From Oscillatoriales cyanobacterium (GTDB lineage Bacteria; Cyanobacteriota; Cyanobacteriia; Cyanobacteriales; Microcoleaceae), in NCBI GenBank assembly GCA_004292955.1, contig RDXX01000008.1, forward strand, positions 62,001-126,000: a stretch of 64,000 nt of DNA, given 5' to 3'. Of this stretch, positions 51,416 through 60,414 are shown in pieces. The position numbers were made by a program, and so were the translations under genes. How positions within the stretch are numbered: position 1 is the first letter of the stretch; the number at the start of each line of letters is the position of its first letter. Under the pieces are notes generated by a model. That model saw only the letters and a program-made list of their open reading frames with translations. It had not been told where the DNA came from and did not search any database.

Positions 51416-52312
51416 AACCATGCCATAAGTATCGTCCCAAGTCTGCAAACCTTCAAGAATGGCATTGCGGACTATAGCCTCGGGTTCCCGACTCAACATC
51501 AGGCGAAAGCACTCGGCAGCCCGGGAACGGGCGCTCCAACTTTTGACAGAAGTCACGCGGTTAAACCCACCCTGATTCACCAAATCGGTCATTTGCCGCA
51601 CTGCAATCAAACGCTTCACAGGGTCAGCATCAGTCAAATCTCCCAAGATCCGATCGAGCGCTGCTTCATCTTCATCTTTTGAGGATCCCAGACTCAGCGC
51701 TTGGCGCAGCAACAGCCCTGCAATCGCGATCGTGCCAAAATTCTGCAAAATCAGGCTCAAAGCCATCCAGTGGCTCTCAGAGTCCGCCCAAATCGCCAAA
51801 CTCATGTAAGCACCCAAGGTAGCAATCCCGCCGGCGCCTACTGCTAAAACCAACCGGCGGTTCGGGCTCTGCCAAAATTGCTCGGCTTTCGATCGCAGCA
51901 ATTGCCATTCCCCGGACTGCCCTCGGTAAACCAGCATCATCGCTGCGATCCCCAGCCCTGTCGAAACCAATAACTGACTGTTCCACCACCCCCAAACTGC
52001 TGCCAGGGTGAAAGCCGCCAACCCACCTTTCGATCGACTCAAACGCGGTAGCAGCCACTTGAGAAAGGCGCTAGAAACCACAGGCGATCGAGCTCGATTG
52101 CTCTTGCCATCAACCCTCCGGCGTCTTTTTTCGGCTCTGGCTGGGGTTTCCTGCGGGCGATCGTCTAGACTGCTAAATGTCCTCAAAGCTCCGGCCTCAG
52201 TCATTTCTAAGGAGATCTCGCTCAAAGGAAGCTGACCTAGTTGCAAAGTGCGATCGGAATCTTTCCCTATCGTTTGATGCAGCTTGGTTGTAGTTTTTTT
52301 AAATTGATTCAT
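51383..52312 (-). CDS. Membrane protein of the armadillo-type-fold cyanobacterial family
   Basis: 309 residues. After a polar, basic N-terminal 85 residues there are four hydrophobic segments (LLPRLSRSKGGLAAFTLAAVWGWW, LLVSTGLGIAAMMLVY, LVLAVGAGGIATLGAYMSLAIWA, MALSLILQNFGTIAIAGLLLRQAL). The C-terminal about 90 residues (DPVKRLIAVRQMTDLVNQ, AAECFRLMLSREPEAIVRNAILEGLQTWDD) form HEAT/armadillo-like helices. It matches proteins annotated in cyanobacteria as armadillo-type fold-containing. Function not known. It overlaps the convergent gene end by 33 bp. Confidence 0.7.
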   Translation of the reverse strand: MNQFKKTTTKLHQTIGKDSDRTLQLGQLPLSEISLEMTEAGALRTFSSLDDRPQETPARAEKRRRRVDGKSNRARSPVVSSAFLKWLLPRLSRSKGGLAAFTLAAVWGWWNSQLLVSTGLGIAAMMLVYRGQSGEWQLLRSKAEQFWQSPNRRLVLAVGAGGIATLGAYMSLAIWADSESHWMALSLILQNFGTIAIAGLLLRQALSLGSSKDEDEAALDRILGDLTDADPVKRLIAVRQMTDLVNQGGFNRVTSVKSWSARSRAAECFRLMLSREPEAIVRNAILEGLQTWDDTYGMVSQTKNKVIDY

Positions 52313-53277
52313 ACTTACTTTTTTTCACAAATAACTTTAAGTTATTCAGGCGTCTTTTGTACAGATTTTGATTTTTTCCAAACAAGAGTGTGAGACTTTA
52401 GAATACCAGAAATATCAACTTGTGGTGAGTGCCACAGATGAGTCAAATTCCGAGAACTTATTACTCGCAAAAGACTGATTGAAGATAGTTGGGAAAAGCA
52501 CAACAGGTAACGCACGAATATTTCTCACTGACTTTTGAGTTCAAAGGCGATCGGAGTTGGGTGCCGGCAAAAAACACAAAAATTGACAATTTCAGAAATT
52601 TCGGGTATTTTGAGTGCTGGAATTCGCCCGCCGAGAACTGCGCGACGAAAATATAGCCTTTTGCCAACAGTCTGGGATCTCGCTACGCCCGGTGTCATAC
52701 CATTTCCGATTTTAGATTAAATAATTGAAAAATTGGGTAGAATCACTGATTGCGATCGTGGTTGGGATCGGAGGCCTACAGTTGAGAAATGCTTCTGCCA
52801 TGAATCAAATCATACTTTTTGGATGCTGTGGCCGACACCTACGGCGGTCCGTCCAGCTCGCTGTCAAGCTGTGCAGCGTTTCAAACCAGCCTCATTGGCT
52901 AAGATTTTTGAAGAAAATGTCGATCGCCCTCCCAAACTAGAACAAAAGCTGAGTAGGAGTCGAGCGTTGCCAGCAAACAGATGCGTTGCCATCAGCTATA
53001 ATTTTTTCAGGTAGGGCATTAAATTGGCACGACCGAATCCCATTCCTCGGTACGACCTCGATCGAGTACGACCGCAGAGGATTTCCTTTTTATTTTAGGG
53101 AGCGATCGGGCAAAAGTTCCAGTCACTCGGAATCGGACGGCAAAAGTTCCAAGGACGGCGGCATCGCCCGTTAAATAATCCTCTGGAAAGAAACTTCACT
53201 TGAGATGGGGTAAATCAACAGTATATAGTTTTCTAACGAATGTTAACATTTGGTAACAAACCGCCTAGATTGAGTGA
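52313..53277. other. 965-bp gap without a recognisable gene
   Basis: Several short frames exist on both strands, but none shows a family motif, a coding-like composition or a good start. The left 150 bp should contain the promoter of the armadillo-type gene. The right end (about 53240-53277) is the probable left edge of the IS607-type element. The interval may be decayed sequence. Confidence 0.4.
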
Positions 53278-53855
53278 ATGGCATATATACCACTCAGACT
53301 CATGAGTCAAATTTCTGGGCTTGCACGCAAACACATATCAGGAAGTTCTCCGATGAAGGCAAGATCAAAAGCATCAAAAACGAAGCAGGACAAAGACTCT
53401 ACGATGTTGAGTCATACCAGCGCGGTGCAATTGTCGTGGGAACTATTTGCGAATGTCGCGTCAGTTCAACCAAACAGCGAGACGACCTTGCTAGGCAAGT
53501 TGAATTTATGCGAGAACGATATCCAGAAGCTGAAATCCTCCAAGGCATCGGCTCTGGACTCAACTTTAAGAGAAAAGGACTGCAAGCCCTACTGGTCAGA
53601 GTTATGCGCACAGATCAGCTCAAGATTGTTGTTGCCTGTAGAGACATCTAAAGCAGATTCGGATTTGAGCTATTCGAGTTTATGGTCAAGCAAAACGGTG
53701 GAGAACTCCTGGTTCTCTCAAACCCTTTTCACTGCCCTGAAACCGAACTCACAGCCGATTTTCTTGCCATCCTTCACGGCTACCGTTGCCGAATGCACGG
53801 CCTCAGGAGCTACAGCCAGAAAATCAAGAAAGATCCGAATATTCCCCAGCCCTGA
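53278..53855 (+). pseudogene. tnpA: IS607-type serine recombinase tnpA, broken
   Basis: The reading begins MAYIPLR in one frame, then shifts near 53325 into another frame showing the MerR-like and resolvase parts of IS607 TnpA: KFSDEGKIKSIKNEAGQRLYDVESY, then CRVSSTKQRDDLARQVEFMRERYPEAEI with the catalytic Ser, IGSGLNFKRKGL and VRVMRTDQLKIVVACRD. A TAA at 53649-53651 interrupts where RLARFGFEL is expected. The frame then resumes as SRFGFELFEFMVKQNGGELLVL to a TGA at 53853. At least one frameshift and one nonsense mutation show that the recombinase is dead. Confidence 0.88.
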
Positions 53856-54933
53856 ACAAAAAGCTCTGTTGAAAAGATGGTTCGGTGTTTCCCGATTCGT
53901 ATTTAATGCAACAATTAAATACTTACAGGAGCCGGGAACCAAAGCCAACTGGCTAACGATCAAGACAGGGATTCTCAACTCATTACCTGACTGGGCGTCA
54001 TCGGTTCCATTTCAAATTAAATCAATTGCAATTAAAGACGCCTGTCAAGCCGTCAAAAAAGCCAAAGCAGACTTCAAAAAAGACGGACAAGTGCGTCGCT
54101 GTAAATTCCGCAGTCGCAAGGATACAAAGCAATCTATTTACATCCCTAAATCTGCAATCAAAGATTGTGGCATCTATCACACAATATTGGGTCGGTCAAA
54201 GCTGAAAGAGGCATTACCCAAGGATTTCAGTGACGGACGGCTAATGCTTGCCTATGGCGAGTATTATCTAATTGTCTCCGAAGAAGTGCAGCCGCGTCAG
54301 ACCGACAACCAAGGTCGCGTGGTTGCCTTAGATCCCGGTGTTCGCACGTTCATGACTTTTATTTCCGAGAGTTCTTACGGATATCTCGGCAATGACTCCA
54401 ATCTTCAAATCCAAAAACTGTGCTTCAAGCTAGACAGGTTAATCTCAAAAATGAGCGCATCTCCTAGCGCGCAGAAGAAAAGATTTAAAAAGGCTGCTGA
54501 CAGGTTGAAGTCCAAGGTTCAACACATGGTTAAAGAGTTGCACGACAAGACTGCTAAATTCTTAGTTGATAATTTCGATGTCATCTTATTGCCATCATTT
54601 GAATCTTCAAAGATGGTTAGCAAGTCACGTCGCAAAATTCGCTCTAAAACCGTGCGTCAGATGCTGACTTTATCTCATTATCAGTTCAAGAAACATCTTG
54701 AATGGAAAGCTTGGGAGTCAGGTAAGGTAGCCCTGACTGACATCAACGAAGCTTATACATCAAAGACAGTTTCTTGGACTGGAGAAGTCAAGAAGATTGG
54801 CGGTTCTCGTGTTATTAGAGACCGAGATGGACGCTGCATGAACAGGGATCTAAATGGTGCTCGCGGGATTTTCTTGCGGGCATCGGTTGATACACCTTGG
54901 TTGAGAGAACATCTCAGCCTATGTATTTGTTGA
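53764..54933 (+). CDS. tnpB: TnpB-type RNA-guided nuclease of an IS607-like element
   Basis: About 390 residues if started at the TTG at 53764 (the frame is open far upstream through the tnpA remnant, so the start is uncertain). The N-terminal WFGVSRFVFNATIKYLQE and the OrfB core VALDPGVRTFMTF (first RuvC Asp), LLPSFESSKMVSKSRRKIRSKTVRQMLTLSHYQFKKHLEWKA (Glu) and MNRDLNGARGIF (last Asp) are intact. The zinc-finger position reads TSKTVSWTGEVKKIGG, lacking the first CxxC pair. TnpB proteins are transposon-encoded RNA-guided DNA nucleases. The guide (omega RNA) would overlap the 3' end and right edge. The frame is complete although its tnpA is broken. Confidence 0.87.
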   Translation: MPSFTATVAECTASGATARKSRKIRIFPSPEQKALLKRWFGVSRFVFNATIKYLQEPGTKANWLTIKTGILNSLPDWASSVPFQIKSIAIKDACQAVKKAKADFKKDGQVRRCKFRSRKDTKQSIYIPKSAIKDCGIYHTILGRSKLKEALPKDFSDGRLMLAYGEYYLIVSEEVQPRQTDNQGRVVALDPGVRTFMTFISESSYGYLGNDSNLQIQKLCFKLDRLISKMSASPSAQKKRFKKAADRLKSKVQHMVKELHDKTAKFLVDNFDVILLPSFESSKMVSKSRRKIRSKTVRQMLTLSHYQFKKHLEWKAWESGKVALTDINEAYTSKTVSWTGEVKKIGGSRVIRDRDGRCMNRDLNGARGIFLRASVDTPWLREHLSLCIC

Positions 54934-55163
54934 CGAATGTTAGCAAAAAAGTATCGGTTACGCTAGTGAAGAGAGAAAAGAATAGTTACGATCGAGACTT
55001 CATCAGTCCACCTTGTAATTTATTCCTCAGTTATCAAGCCCAACAGTTTTGCATTTTCTGGGAAGCGAGACTCTTGGCACTTCCAACAAGTGGGAAACTA
55101 GACCGTCAAAAAGCTTGGGTTTGATGGTAAAAGCCTTACTAATATTATGTAAACACCTTATCG
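54934..55163. other. Gap after tnpB; candidate right end and guide-RNA region
   Basis: The 3' end of tnpB plus the following 100-150 bp is where an omega RNA would be expected. I see no clear boundary because IS607 elements lack inverted ends. Confidence 0.3.
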
Positions 55164-55196
55164 ATGGCTCGCCGGAACAATCTTGCAGGAAAACCC

Positions 55197-56120
55197 ATGT
55201 CTAGTATGCAAAACCAATTTACGGTTCACTTTTGGGGCGTTAGAGGTAGTATAGCGTCTCCCGGAGCTGAAACAGTACGTTACGGGGGCAACACGCCCTG
55301 TATAGAAATGCGAGTGGGTGACAGCCGCCTAATTTTCGATGGCGGTACTGGGTTGCGGGTTTTGGGACAAACTCTCCTGTCGCAGATGCCCGTAGAAGCT
55401 CATATGTTTTTTACTCACACTCACTGGGATCACATTCAAGGATTCCCATTTTTTGTCCCAGCTTTTATTAAAGGCAATTGTTTTCACATCTATGGGGCCG
55501 TTGCTCCTACTCCTAATCAAGCTACTATCCAGCAGCGACTCAACGACCAGATGCTCCACCCTAATTTTCCGGTGCCCCTGCAAATTATGGGGGCAGACCT
55601 GAAATTTAACGATATAGAAGTGGGTGAACCCATGGAAATCGGAGAGATTAAGGTGGAAACAGCTTTGTTGAACCACCCCGGTGAAGCGATCGGCTACCGC
55701 GTCAACTGGCGGGGTTATGCGGCTGCTTACGTGACTGATACTGAACATTTTCCCGATCGTTTGGACGAAAATGTGCTGTATTTGGCTCGCGATGCTGAGG
55801 TGCTGATCTATGATGCTACTTATACGGATGATGAGTATTATTCGGAAAAGTCTAGCAGGGTTGGCTGGGGACATTCGACTTGGCAGGAAGCGGTGAAGGT
55901 GGCAAAGGCTGCTAATGTCAAAAAGTTGGTGATTTTTCACCACGATCCGCTGCACAATGACGAGTTTTTAGACAAGGTGGGAGAGCAAGTGGCTCAAAGG
56001 TTCCCGAACAGTTTGATGGCGCGGGAAGGTTTGTCGTTACAGTTGCTGCCTCCTCAAAACAAGGATTTGTCTGAAGGGTCGTCTGAAGGGTCGGTGGAAG
56101 CCCCTAAAGTGCCTGCGTGA
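55197..56120 (+). CDS. MBL-fold metallo-hydrolase
   Basis: 307 residues from the ATG at 55197 (an upstream ATG at 55164 would add 11). The metallo-beta-lactamase fold is evident: HFWGVRGSIASPGAETVRYGGNTPCIEM at the N-terminus, FFTHTHWDHIQGFPFF (HxHxDH metal motif, about residues 75-80 of the short form), LNHPGEAIGYRV (next His), AAYVTDTEHF (Asp) and LVIFHHDPLHNDEF (last His). This start with GVRGSxxSP is typical of a class related to cyclic nucleotide phosphodiesterases and ElaC-like hydrolases. It is often fused to sensor domains elsewhere but is stand-alone here. Substrate unknown. Confidence 0.88.
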   Translation: MSSMQNQFTVHFWGVRGSIASPGAETVRYGGNTPCIEMRVGDSRLIFDGGTGLRVLGQTLLSQMPVEAHMFFTHTHWDHIQGFPFFVPAFIKGNCFHIYGAVAPTPNQATIQQRLNDQMLHPNFPVPLQIMGADLKFNDIEVGEPMEIGEIKVETALLNHPGEAIGYRVNWRGYAAAYVTDTEHFPDRLDENVLYLARDAEVLIYDATYTDDEYYSEKSSRVGWGHSTWQEAVKVAKAANVKKLVIFHHDPLHNDEFLDKVGEQVAQRFPNSLMAREGLSLQLLPPQNKDLSEGSSEGSVEAPKVPA

Positions 56121-56493
56121 TGGATTTGAGATTGCCAGATGGTTCTTAAACAGTTGACAGTTGACAGTTGACAGTTGACAGTTTGAGAGCGGCATCTACA
56201 AGGAAGAGGATGGGAGTAATGAATAGTCTGATTTTTATTTCTCCCTCAAAGAGAGAGGCTTTCAACCAATTCTTTATGGTAAATCTTGAGGTCTGAAATC
56301 TAAAATTTAAGTGAGGGCTGACCTGACTCAAAGACGGATACAAGCCCCGGCTTAAGTCGTAGAGAACCAAAAAGTTTAGATCGAAGTTCTAACTCCCAGT
56401 ATCGATTCTGTGGAGTCAAATCTAAAATCTAAAATCTAAAATCTAAAATCGACTGGCGATCGCAATCTGGCTAAGTATGGCAAAATCTTAAGC
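56121..56493. repeat. 373-bp gap with TGACAGT heptamers and AATCTAA repeats
   Basis: TGACAGT run at 56150-56182, a copy of the 10480-10560 type repeat at about 56205-56290, and a TCTAAAATCTAAAATCTAAA run at 56410-56449. The last 20 bp lead into ribF. No gene. Confidence 0.6.
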
Positions 56494-57717
56494 GTGTGGA
56501 TAACTTCTTCTTCAACCGCTGCTCTGACTCCAACTTCTGTTGCCTTGGGAAACTTTGATGGTTTGCACCTAGGGCATCAACAAGTCGTGCAGCCAATTTT
56601 AAATCGATCGCCGGGGCTAACTTCTGCGACGGTTTCTGCGTCGGGGCAAAACTTGCGCCCAAACGCTGGCAGAGATCAAAATTTGGAAGGCGAACATCCG
56701 GCAAGCTGGGAAAACGACTCAGCAGCACTGCCGGAAACAGCCCGCAGCGCCCTGAATTTCAATGGTGCGATCGTGGCGCACCCCCGGGCCGAGGGCAACA
56801 GCCTCTCTGGTCGCGATGATGCTGCGGGCGATCGGCTTTACGGTACTGTGGTGACATTCAATCCCCACCCGCAAGAATTTTTTACAGGTCAACCCAAAAA
56901 ACTGCTGACACCTCTGGCAGAAAAGGTAGAATTGCTCGCAGCAATGGGTGTCGAGCAACTTGTGCTGCTGCCGTTCGATCGAGAATTGGCAGCATTGACT
57001 GCTGCTGAGTTTGTCGAGGAAATTCTGGTGCGGCAACTGCAAGCGAGTCGTATTAGTGTGGGGGTGGATTTTCGGTTCGGACGCGGACGTGCTGGGACGG
57101 CTGTAGATTTGCAGTCGATCGCCTCGGGTTACGGTATTGATGTTGCGCTGATACCCCTGCACAATTGCGATGAGGGCGATCGAATCAGCAGTTCCGCGAT
57201 CCGCGAAGGTTTAGCATCCGGCGACCTCACAAAAGCGAATAAGTTGCTGGGGCGGCCTTACAGTTTAGTCGGGCCTGTGGTGGGCGGACAGCGGCTGGGT
57301 AGGACGATCGGATTTCCGACTGCTAATATCGAACTGCCACCGGAAAAATTTTTGCCGCGTTTTGGCGTGTACGCGGTGCGAGTCTCGGTGAAGGATGGAG
57401 GCGGAATCATCAAAAAAGATGAAAATTCTGCCTATAAGTGGGAAAATCCCCAATCTCTAATTCCGCGCCAAGCATCAGATTTATCATTCATAAATGGGGT
57501 GATGAATGTTGGTTGCCGCCCGACGGTAAACGGTCTACAACTAACTGTAGAAGTTCATCTGTTAGATTGGTCTGGGGATTTGTACGGTCAAACCTTGAGC
57601 GCAAGTTTGATAGAATTTTTGCGACCCGAACAAAAATTCGCTTCTCTGGATGCTCTCAAAAATCAAATTCAGGCAGATTGTGATGTTGCTAGAAAGGTGT
57701 TAGCTGCCAATGGTTAA
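56494..57717 (+). CDS. ribF: Bifunctional riboflavin kinase / FAD synthetase with two insertions
   Basis: 407 residues from GTG. The N-terminal FAD synthetase shows VALGNFDGLHLGHQQVVQPIL (nucleotidyltransferase HxGH motif), VVTFNPHPQEFFTG, GVDFRFGRGRAG and ISSSAIREGLASGDL. The C-terminal riboflavin kinase shows GRPYSLVGPVVGGQRLGRTIGFPTANIELP and FINGVMNVGCRPTV, then VEVHLLDWSGDLYGQ. It makes FMN and FAD from riboflavin. Compared with ordinary RibF (about 310-330 residues) it carries about 80 extra residues between HLGHQQVV and VVTFNPHPQ (Ser/Ala/Gly-rich, about 35-112) and about 25 before INGVMN. Both lie in loops, so activity is probably retained. Confidence 0.9.
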   Translation: MWITSSSTAALTPTSVALGNFDGLHLGHQQVVQPILNRSPGLTSATVSASGQNLRPNAGRDQNLEGEHPASWENDSAALPETARSALNFNGAIVAHPRAEGNSLSGRDDAAGDRLYGTVVTFNPHPQEFFTGQPKKLLTPLAEKVELLAAMGVEQLVLLPFDRELAALTAAEFVEEILVRQLQASRISVGVDFRFGRGRAGTAVDLQSIASGYGIDVALIPLHNCDEGDRISSSAIREGLASGDLTKANKLLGRPYSLVGPVVGGQRLGRTIGFPTANIELPPEKFLPRFGVYAVRVSVKDGGGIIKKDENSAYKWENPQSLIPRQASDLSFINGVMNVGCRPTVNGLQLTVEVHLLDWSGDLYGQTLSASLIEFLRPEQKFASLDALKNQIQADCDVARKVLAANG

Positions 57718-58043
57718 TAGATCTATTGCAAAAGTATTGGCTAATCAAATTTTCGGACGGGCTAGAAGCCCATCCCACAAGAAAAATAATTGTGGGATGG
57801 GCTTCTAGCCCGTCCTAATTATGAATCCATTGTGTATAGTTTTGCTTGGGCGATTGAAATCGCGTGTATAAAAACGAAGTCCGCGCAGGCTGAGTGAGAA
57901 TAAAAGAACAAGCAATTAACAACTAGCAATTAGCAATTAAGTAAATCAACGTAATTAAGGTAAAATGCGGAAGGCTAAAAAGCTTCCTTCTTCCTTCTTC
58001 CTTCTTCCTTCTTCCTTCTTCCTTCTACTTAAAAATCAGGGAT
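57718..58043. repeat. 326-bp gap with GGGATGGGCTTCTAGCCC hairpin and CTTCTTCC run
   Basis: A palindrome at about 57754-57818 with arms CGGACGGGCTAGAAGCCC and GGGCTTCTAGCCCGTCC, a fragment of the GGCGGTT repeat family (57846-57890) and CTTCTTCCTTCTTCC at 57983-58025 directly before moxR. No gene. Confidence 0.7.
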
Positions 58044-58952
58044 ATGAGAGAACATATTGAGCGGCTCAAACAAAATCTAGGCAAGACAATTGTCGGTAAA
58101 GCGGATGCTATTCGCTTGGTACTTGTAGCCGTGCTTTCGGGCGGACACGCGCTGCTGGAAGACGTGCCTGGTGTGGGAAAAACGCTGTTAGCGAAGTCTT
58201 TAGCGCGATCGATCGATGGGAAGTTTCAACGCATTCAGTGTACTCCCGATTTGTTACCAACGGATATTACCGGTACTAATATTTGGAATCCTAGCAGTGG
58301 CAAGTTTGAGTTTTTGCCGGGCCCAGTTTTTGCTAATGTTTTGCTGGCGGATGAAATCAATCGGGCGACGCCGCGAACTCAGTCTGCTTTGCTGGAAGTG
58401 ATGGAAGAAAAGCAGGTGACGGTAGATGGAGTTTCTCGGAATGTTCCGGCGCCGTTTTTTGTGATTGCGACTCAAAACCCGATCGAATATCAAGGCACTT
58501 TTCCGCTACCGGAAGCGCAGATGGATCGGTTTACCTTGTCTTTGACGTTGGGCTATCCCGCTGCGTCGGAAGAGTTGCAAATGTTGGAACGGCTGTCTGA
58601 TACTTTTGCTGTGGAAGATTTGCAGCCTTGTATTTCCTTGGAAGAGGTGCAGGAATTGCGGCGTTTGTGCGCTGCGGTGCAGGTGGAAGGCTCTTTGAAG
58701 CAGTATATTGTGGATTTGGTGCGATCGACTCGCCAGGATGAAGAGATTACTCTAGGCGTGAGTCCCCGTGGTGCGGTGGCGTTGCACCGGGCATCTCAAG
58801 CGTTGGCGTTTATTTCAGGGCGGGATTTTGCTACCCCGGATGATGTGAAGGATTTAGCGCCGCACGTACTTTCTCATCGGTTGATTCCGGCGGGGGGAAG
58901 GAAGGCGAAGACGATTGTTGATAAGTTGTTGAGAGAAGTTGCTATTCCTTAA
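58044..58952 (+). CDS. MoxR family AAA+ ATPase
   Basis: 302 residues. Walker A ALLEDVPGVGKTLLAKSLA (about 37-53), Walker B NVLLADEINRATPRTQSALLEVMEEKQVTVDG (about 96-128) and sensor-1 FFVIATQNPIEYQGTFPLPEAQMDRF are all intact, and the C-terminal lid contains SPRGAVALHRASQALAF. MoxR ATPases are chaperone-like and usually act with vWA proteins and DUF58 proteins on metal insertion or complex maturation. Here no partner follows within the window, since the next gene is a convergent glycosyltransferase. A vWA protein lies at 7506-8741, too far for operonic pairing. Confidence 0.93.
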   Translation: MREHIERLKQNLGKTIVGKADAIRLVLVAVLSGGHALLEDVPGVGKTLLAKSLARSIDGKFQRIQCTPDLLPTDITGTNIWNPSSGKFEFLPGPVFANVLLADEINRATPRTQSALLEVMEEKQVTVDGVSRNVPAPFFVIATQNPIEYQGTFPLPEAQMDRFTLSLTLGYPAASEELQMLERLSDTFAVEDLQPCISLEEVQELRRLCAAVQVEGSLKQYIVDLVRSTRQDEEITLGVSPRGAVALHRASQALAFISGRDFATPDDVKDLAPHVLSHRLIPAGGRKAKTIVDKLLREVAIP

Positions 58953-58988
58953 AAAGTTACAAATCCTCGATCCGATCCTCGATCGGAG

Positions 58989-59068
58989 ACGGCGGTTGAA
59001 ACCGCGTCTACACAAACAAAGTCCGCCTCCGCGGACTGAAGATAATTCGGCGGTTTCAACCGCCCGGT
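58989..59068. repeat. GGCGGTTGAAACCGC hairpin
   Basis: Arms GACGGCGGTTGAAACCGCG and GGCGGTTTCAACCGCC with GTCCGCCTCCGCGGAC inside, downstream of moxR. Probably acts as a transcription terminator in practice. Confidence 0.7.
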
Positions 59069-59092
59069 CTTCTTATCTTATGATGATTGTTC

Positions 59093-59210
59093 AATAACTT
59101 ACAATCTTTATTGTTCTTGTGGGATGGGCGTCCCGCCCGTCCTTTCTGAATGGGCGGGACGCCCATCCCACAAACTTGTGTAAATTATTTAATTTTAGAT
59201 CCTTATCATT
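59093..59210. repeat. 118-bp element with inverted repeat, copy 2
   Basis: Near-identical to 17506-17623, including flanks AACTTACAATCTTTATTG and TGTAAATTATTTAATTT. It ends at the stop codon of the minus-strand glycosyltransferase gene, as copy 1 ends at the EI24 stop. Confidence 0.85.
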
Positions 59211-60414
59211 GTTGAATAGATCCTTGAAATAGCGCCACTAATTTCTTTGCTTCTATATCAACATTATGTTGTTGAGCAACCCGTTCGGCTCCTATTTTCC
59301 CCATTTCTTCTAGCTTTTCCAAAGGTGCTTCCAATGCCGCACGCATAGCAACAGCCAATGCTTCTACGGAACCGGGAGGAACTAACCAACCGCAAACACC
59401 CGGTTCTACGAGCTCTGGAATACCAGCAACATAGGTGCTAATTACGGGCCGATTGAGAGCGAGGGCTTCCATAATTACGACGGGTAAACCTTCAGCAAAA
59501 CTCGGCAATACCATGGCGCGGGAAGCTAAAATCTCTTTCTGAACTCGATCGCCACTGGCCCAGCCGGTAATTTCTATATAGTTTTGCAGATTGAGTTGTG
59601 CAATCTGCTGTTCAATTTCAGCTCGCAGCGGCCCGTCTCCAACAAATACCAATTTAAACTCCAAGCCTTGAACGGCTAGCTTGCTGGCGGCTTCTAGTAG
59701 TAACAAATGACCTTTTTGTTCGCTGAGTCTCCCGATGCAGGCTAAGCGGGGTGCTGCGGGTATGGGGACGTGGGGTGCGGCTAAAAATGCTGCATCGACG
59801 CCGCAGTGTATGACGTTGATTTTTGACCAATAAGCGCGATCGCACCACCGAAATAGCTGACTTTTGCCGAAGGAACTGACTGCTGCTACAAAGGTAGATC
59901 GTTTAATTTTTTCATCTAAGGAAAGAAGTGTAGCTTTATCAAATTCTTCGGGGCCGTGAACGGTGAAACTGTAAGTCGGGCCGCCTAGGACGCGACATAA
60001 CATTGCAACAGTTGTGGAATTTGTGCCGAAGTGAGCGTGAACGTGTGTGGTACCGGATTCTGCGAACCAGTTTAAAAGAATGCAAGCTTCTGCGAAATAA
60101 GCTAGATGCAGTAAAATCCCGCGTTCTGAGTGTAAGCCAACTTTGAACATTAACCGCAAAGCTTCGAGGAATCGAATTGGTCTAGTTGCGGCAGTGCGGA
60201 GCAAACCCAACGCTAAGCCCTGTACGCCAACTCCTAGGATGACTTTGGTCAATTCTTGTTCTTGTTTGTCTGCGCCGTCTACGAGTTCGGATTCGCAGGA
60301 TCGAATGGAGTAACGCCCGACTTTGAGGCCGCAAGTTTCGACGGCTAGGAGTTCTCTGCGGACGAAGCTGTGGCTGACTTTGGGGTATTGGTTGACTAGG
60401 TAGGCGATGTTCAT
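59206..60414 (-). CDS. Family 4 glycosyltransferase
   Basis: 402 residues, GT-B fold. N-terminal MNIAYLVNQYPKVSHSFVRRELLAVETCG fits colanic-acid/exopolysaccharide GT4 enzymes. HVHAHFGTNSTTVAMLCR and SFTVHGPEEF follow. The C-terminal donor half has ACIGRLSEQKGHLLLLEAASKL, LVFVGDGPLRAEIEQQI and LPSFAEGLPVVIMEALALNRPVISTYVAGIPELVEPGVCGWLVPPG (nucleotide-sugar site with ExxExxP-like motif). No membrane segments. It is not adjacent to other glycan genes. Donor and acceptor unknown. Confidence 0.9.
   Translation of the reverse strand: MNIAYLVNQYPKVSHSFVRRELLAVETCGLKVGRYSIRSCESELVDGADKQEQELTKVILGVGVQGLALGLLRTAATRPIRFLEALRLMFKVGLHSERGILLHLAYFAEACILLNWFAESGTTHVHAHFGTNSTTVAMLCRVLGGPTYSFTVHGPEEFDKATLLSLDEKIKRSTFVAAVSSFGKSQLFRWCDRAYWSKINVIHCGVDAAFLAAPHVPIPAAPRLACIGRLSEQKGHLLLLEAASKLAVQGLEFKLVFVGDGPLRAEIEQQIAQLNLQNYIEITGWASGDRVQKEILASRAMVLPSFAEGLPVVIMEALALNRPVISTYVAGIPELVEPGVCGWLVPPGSVEALAVAMRAALEAPLEKLEEMGKIGAERVAQQHNVDIEAKKLVALFQGSIQQ

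Noticed and set aside
52461-53174. Short ORFs in the gap before the IS607-type element
   Set aside because: No family features or ribosome-binding sites. Left as unannotated sequence.
55329-55955. 208-codon minus-strand ORF within the MBL-fold gene
   Set aside because: It is antisense to a gene with complete metal-binding motifs.
58044-58952. MoxR-vWA functional pairing with the vWA protein at 7506-8741
   Set aside because: The genes are 49 kb apart on opposite strands, and nothing in the sequence links them.
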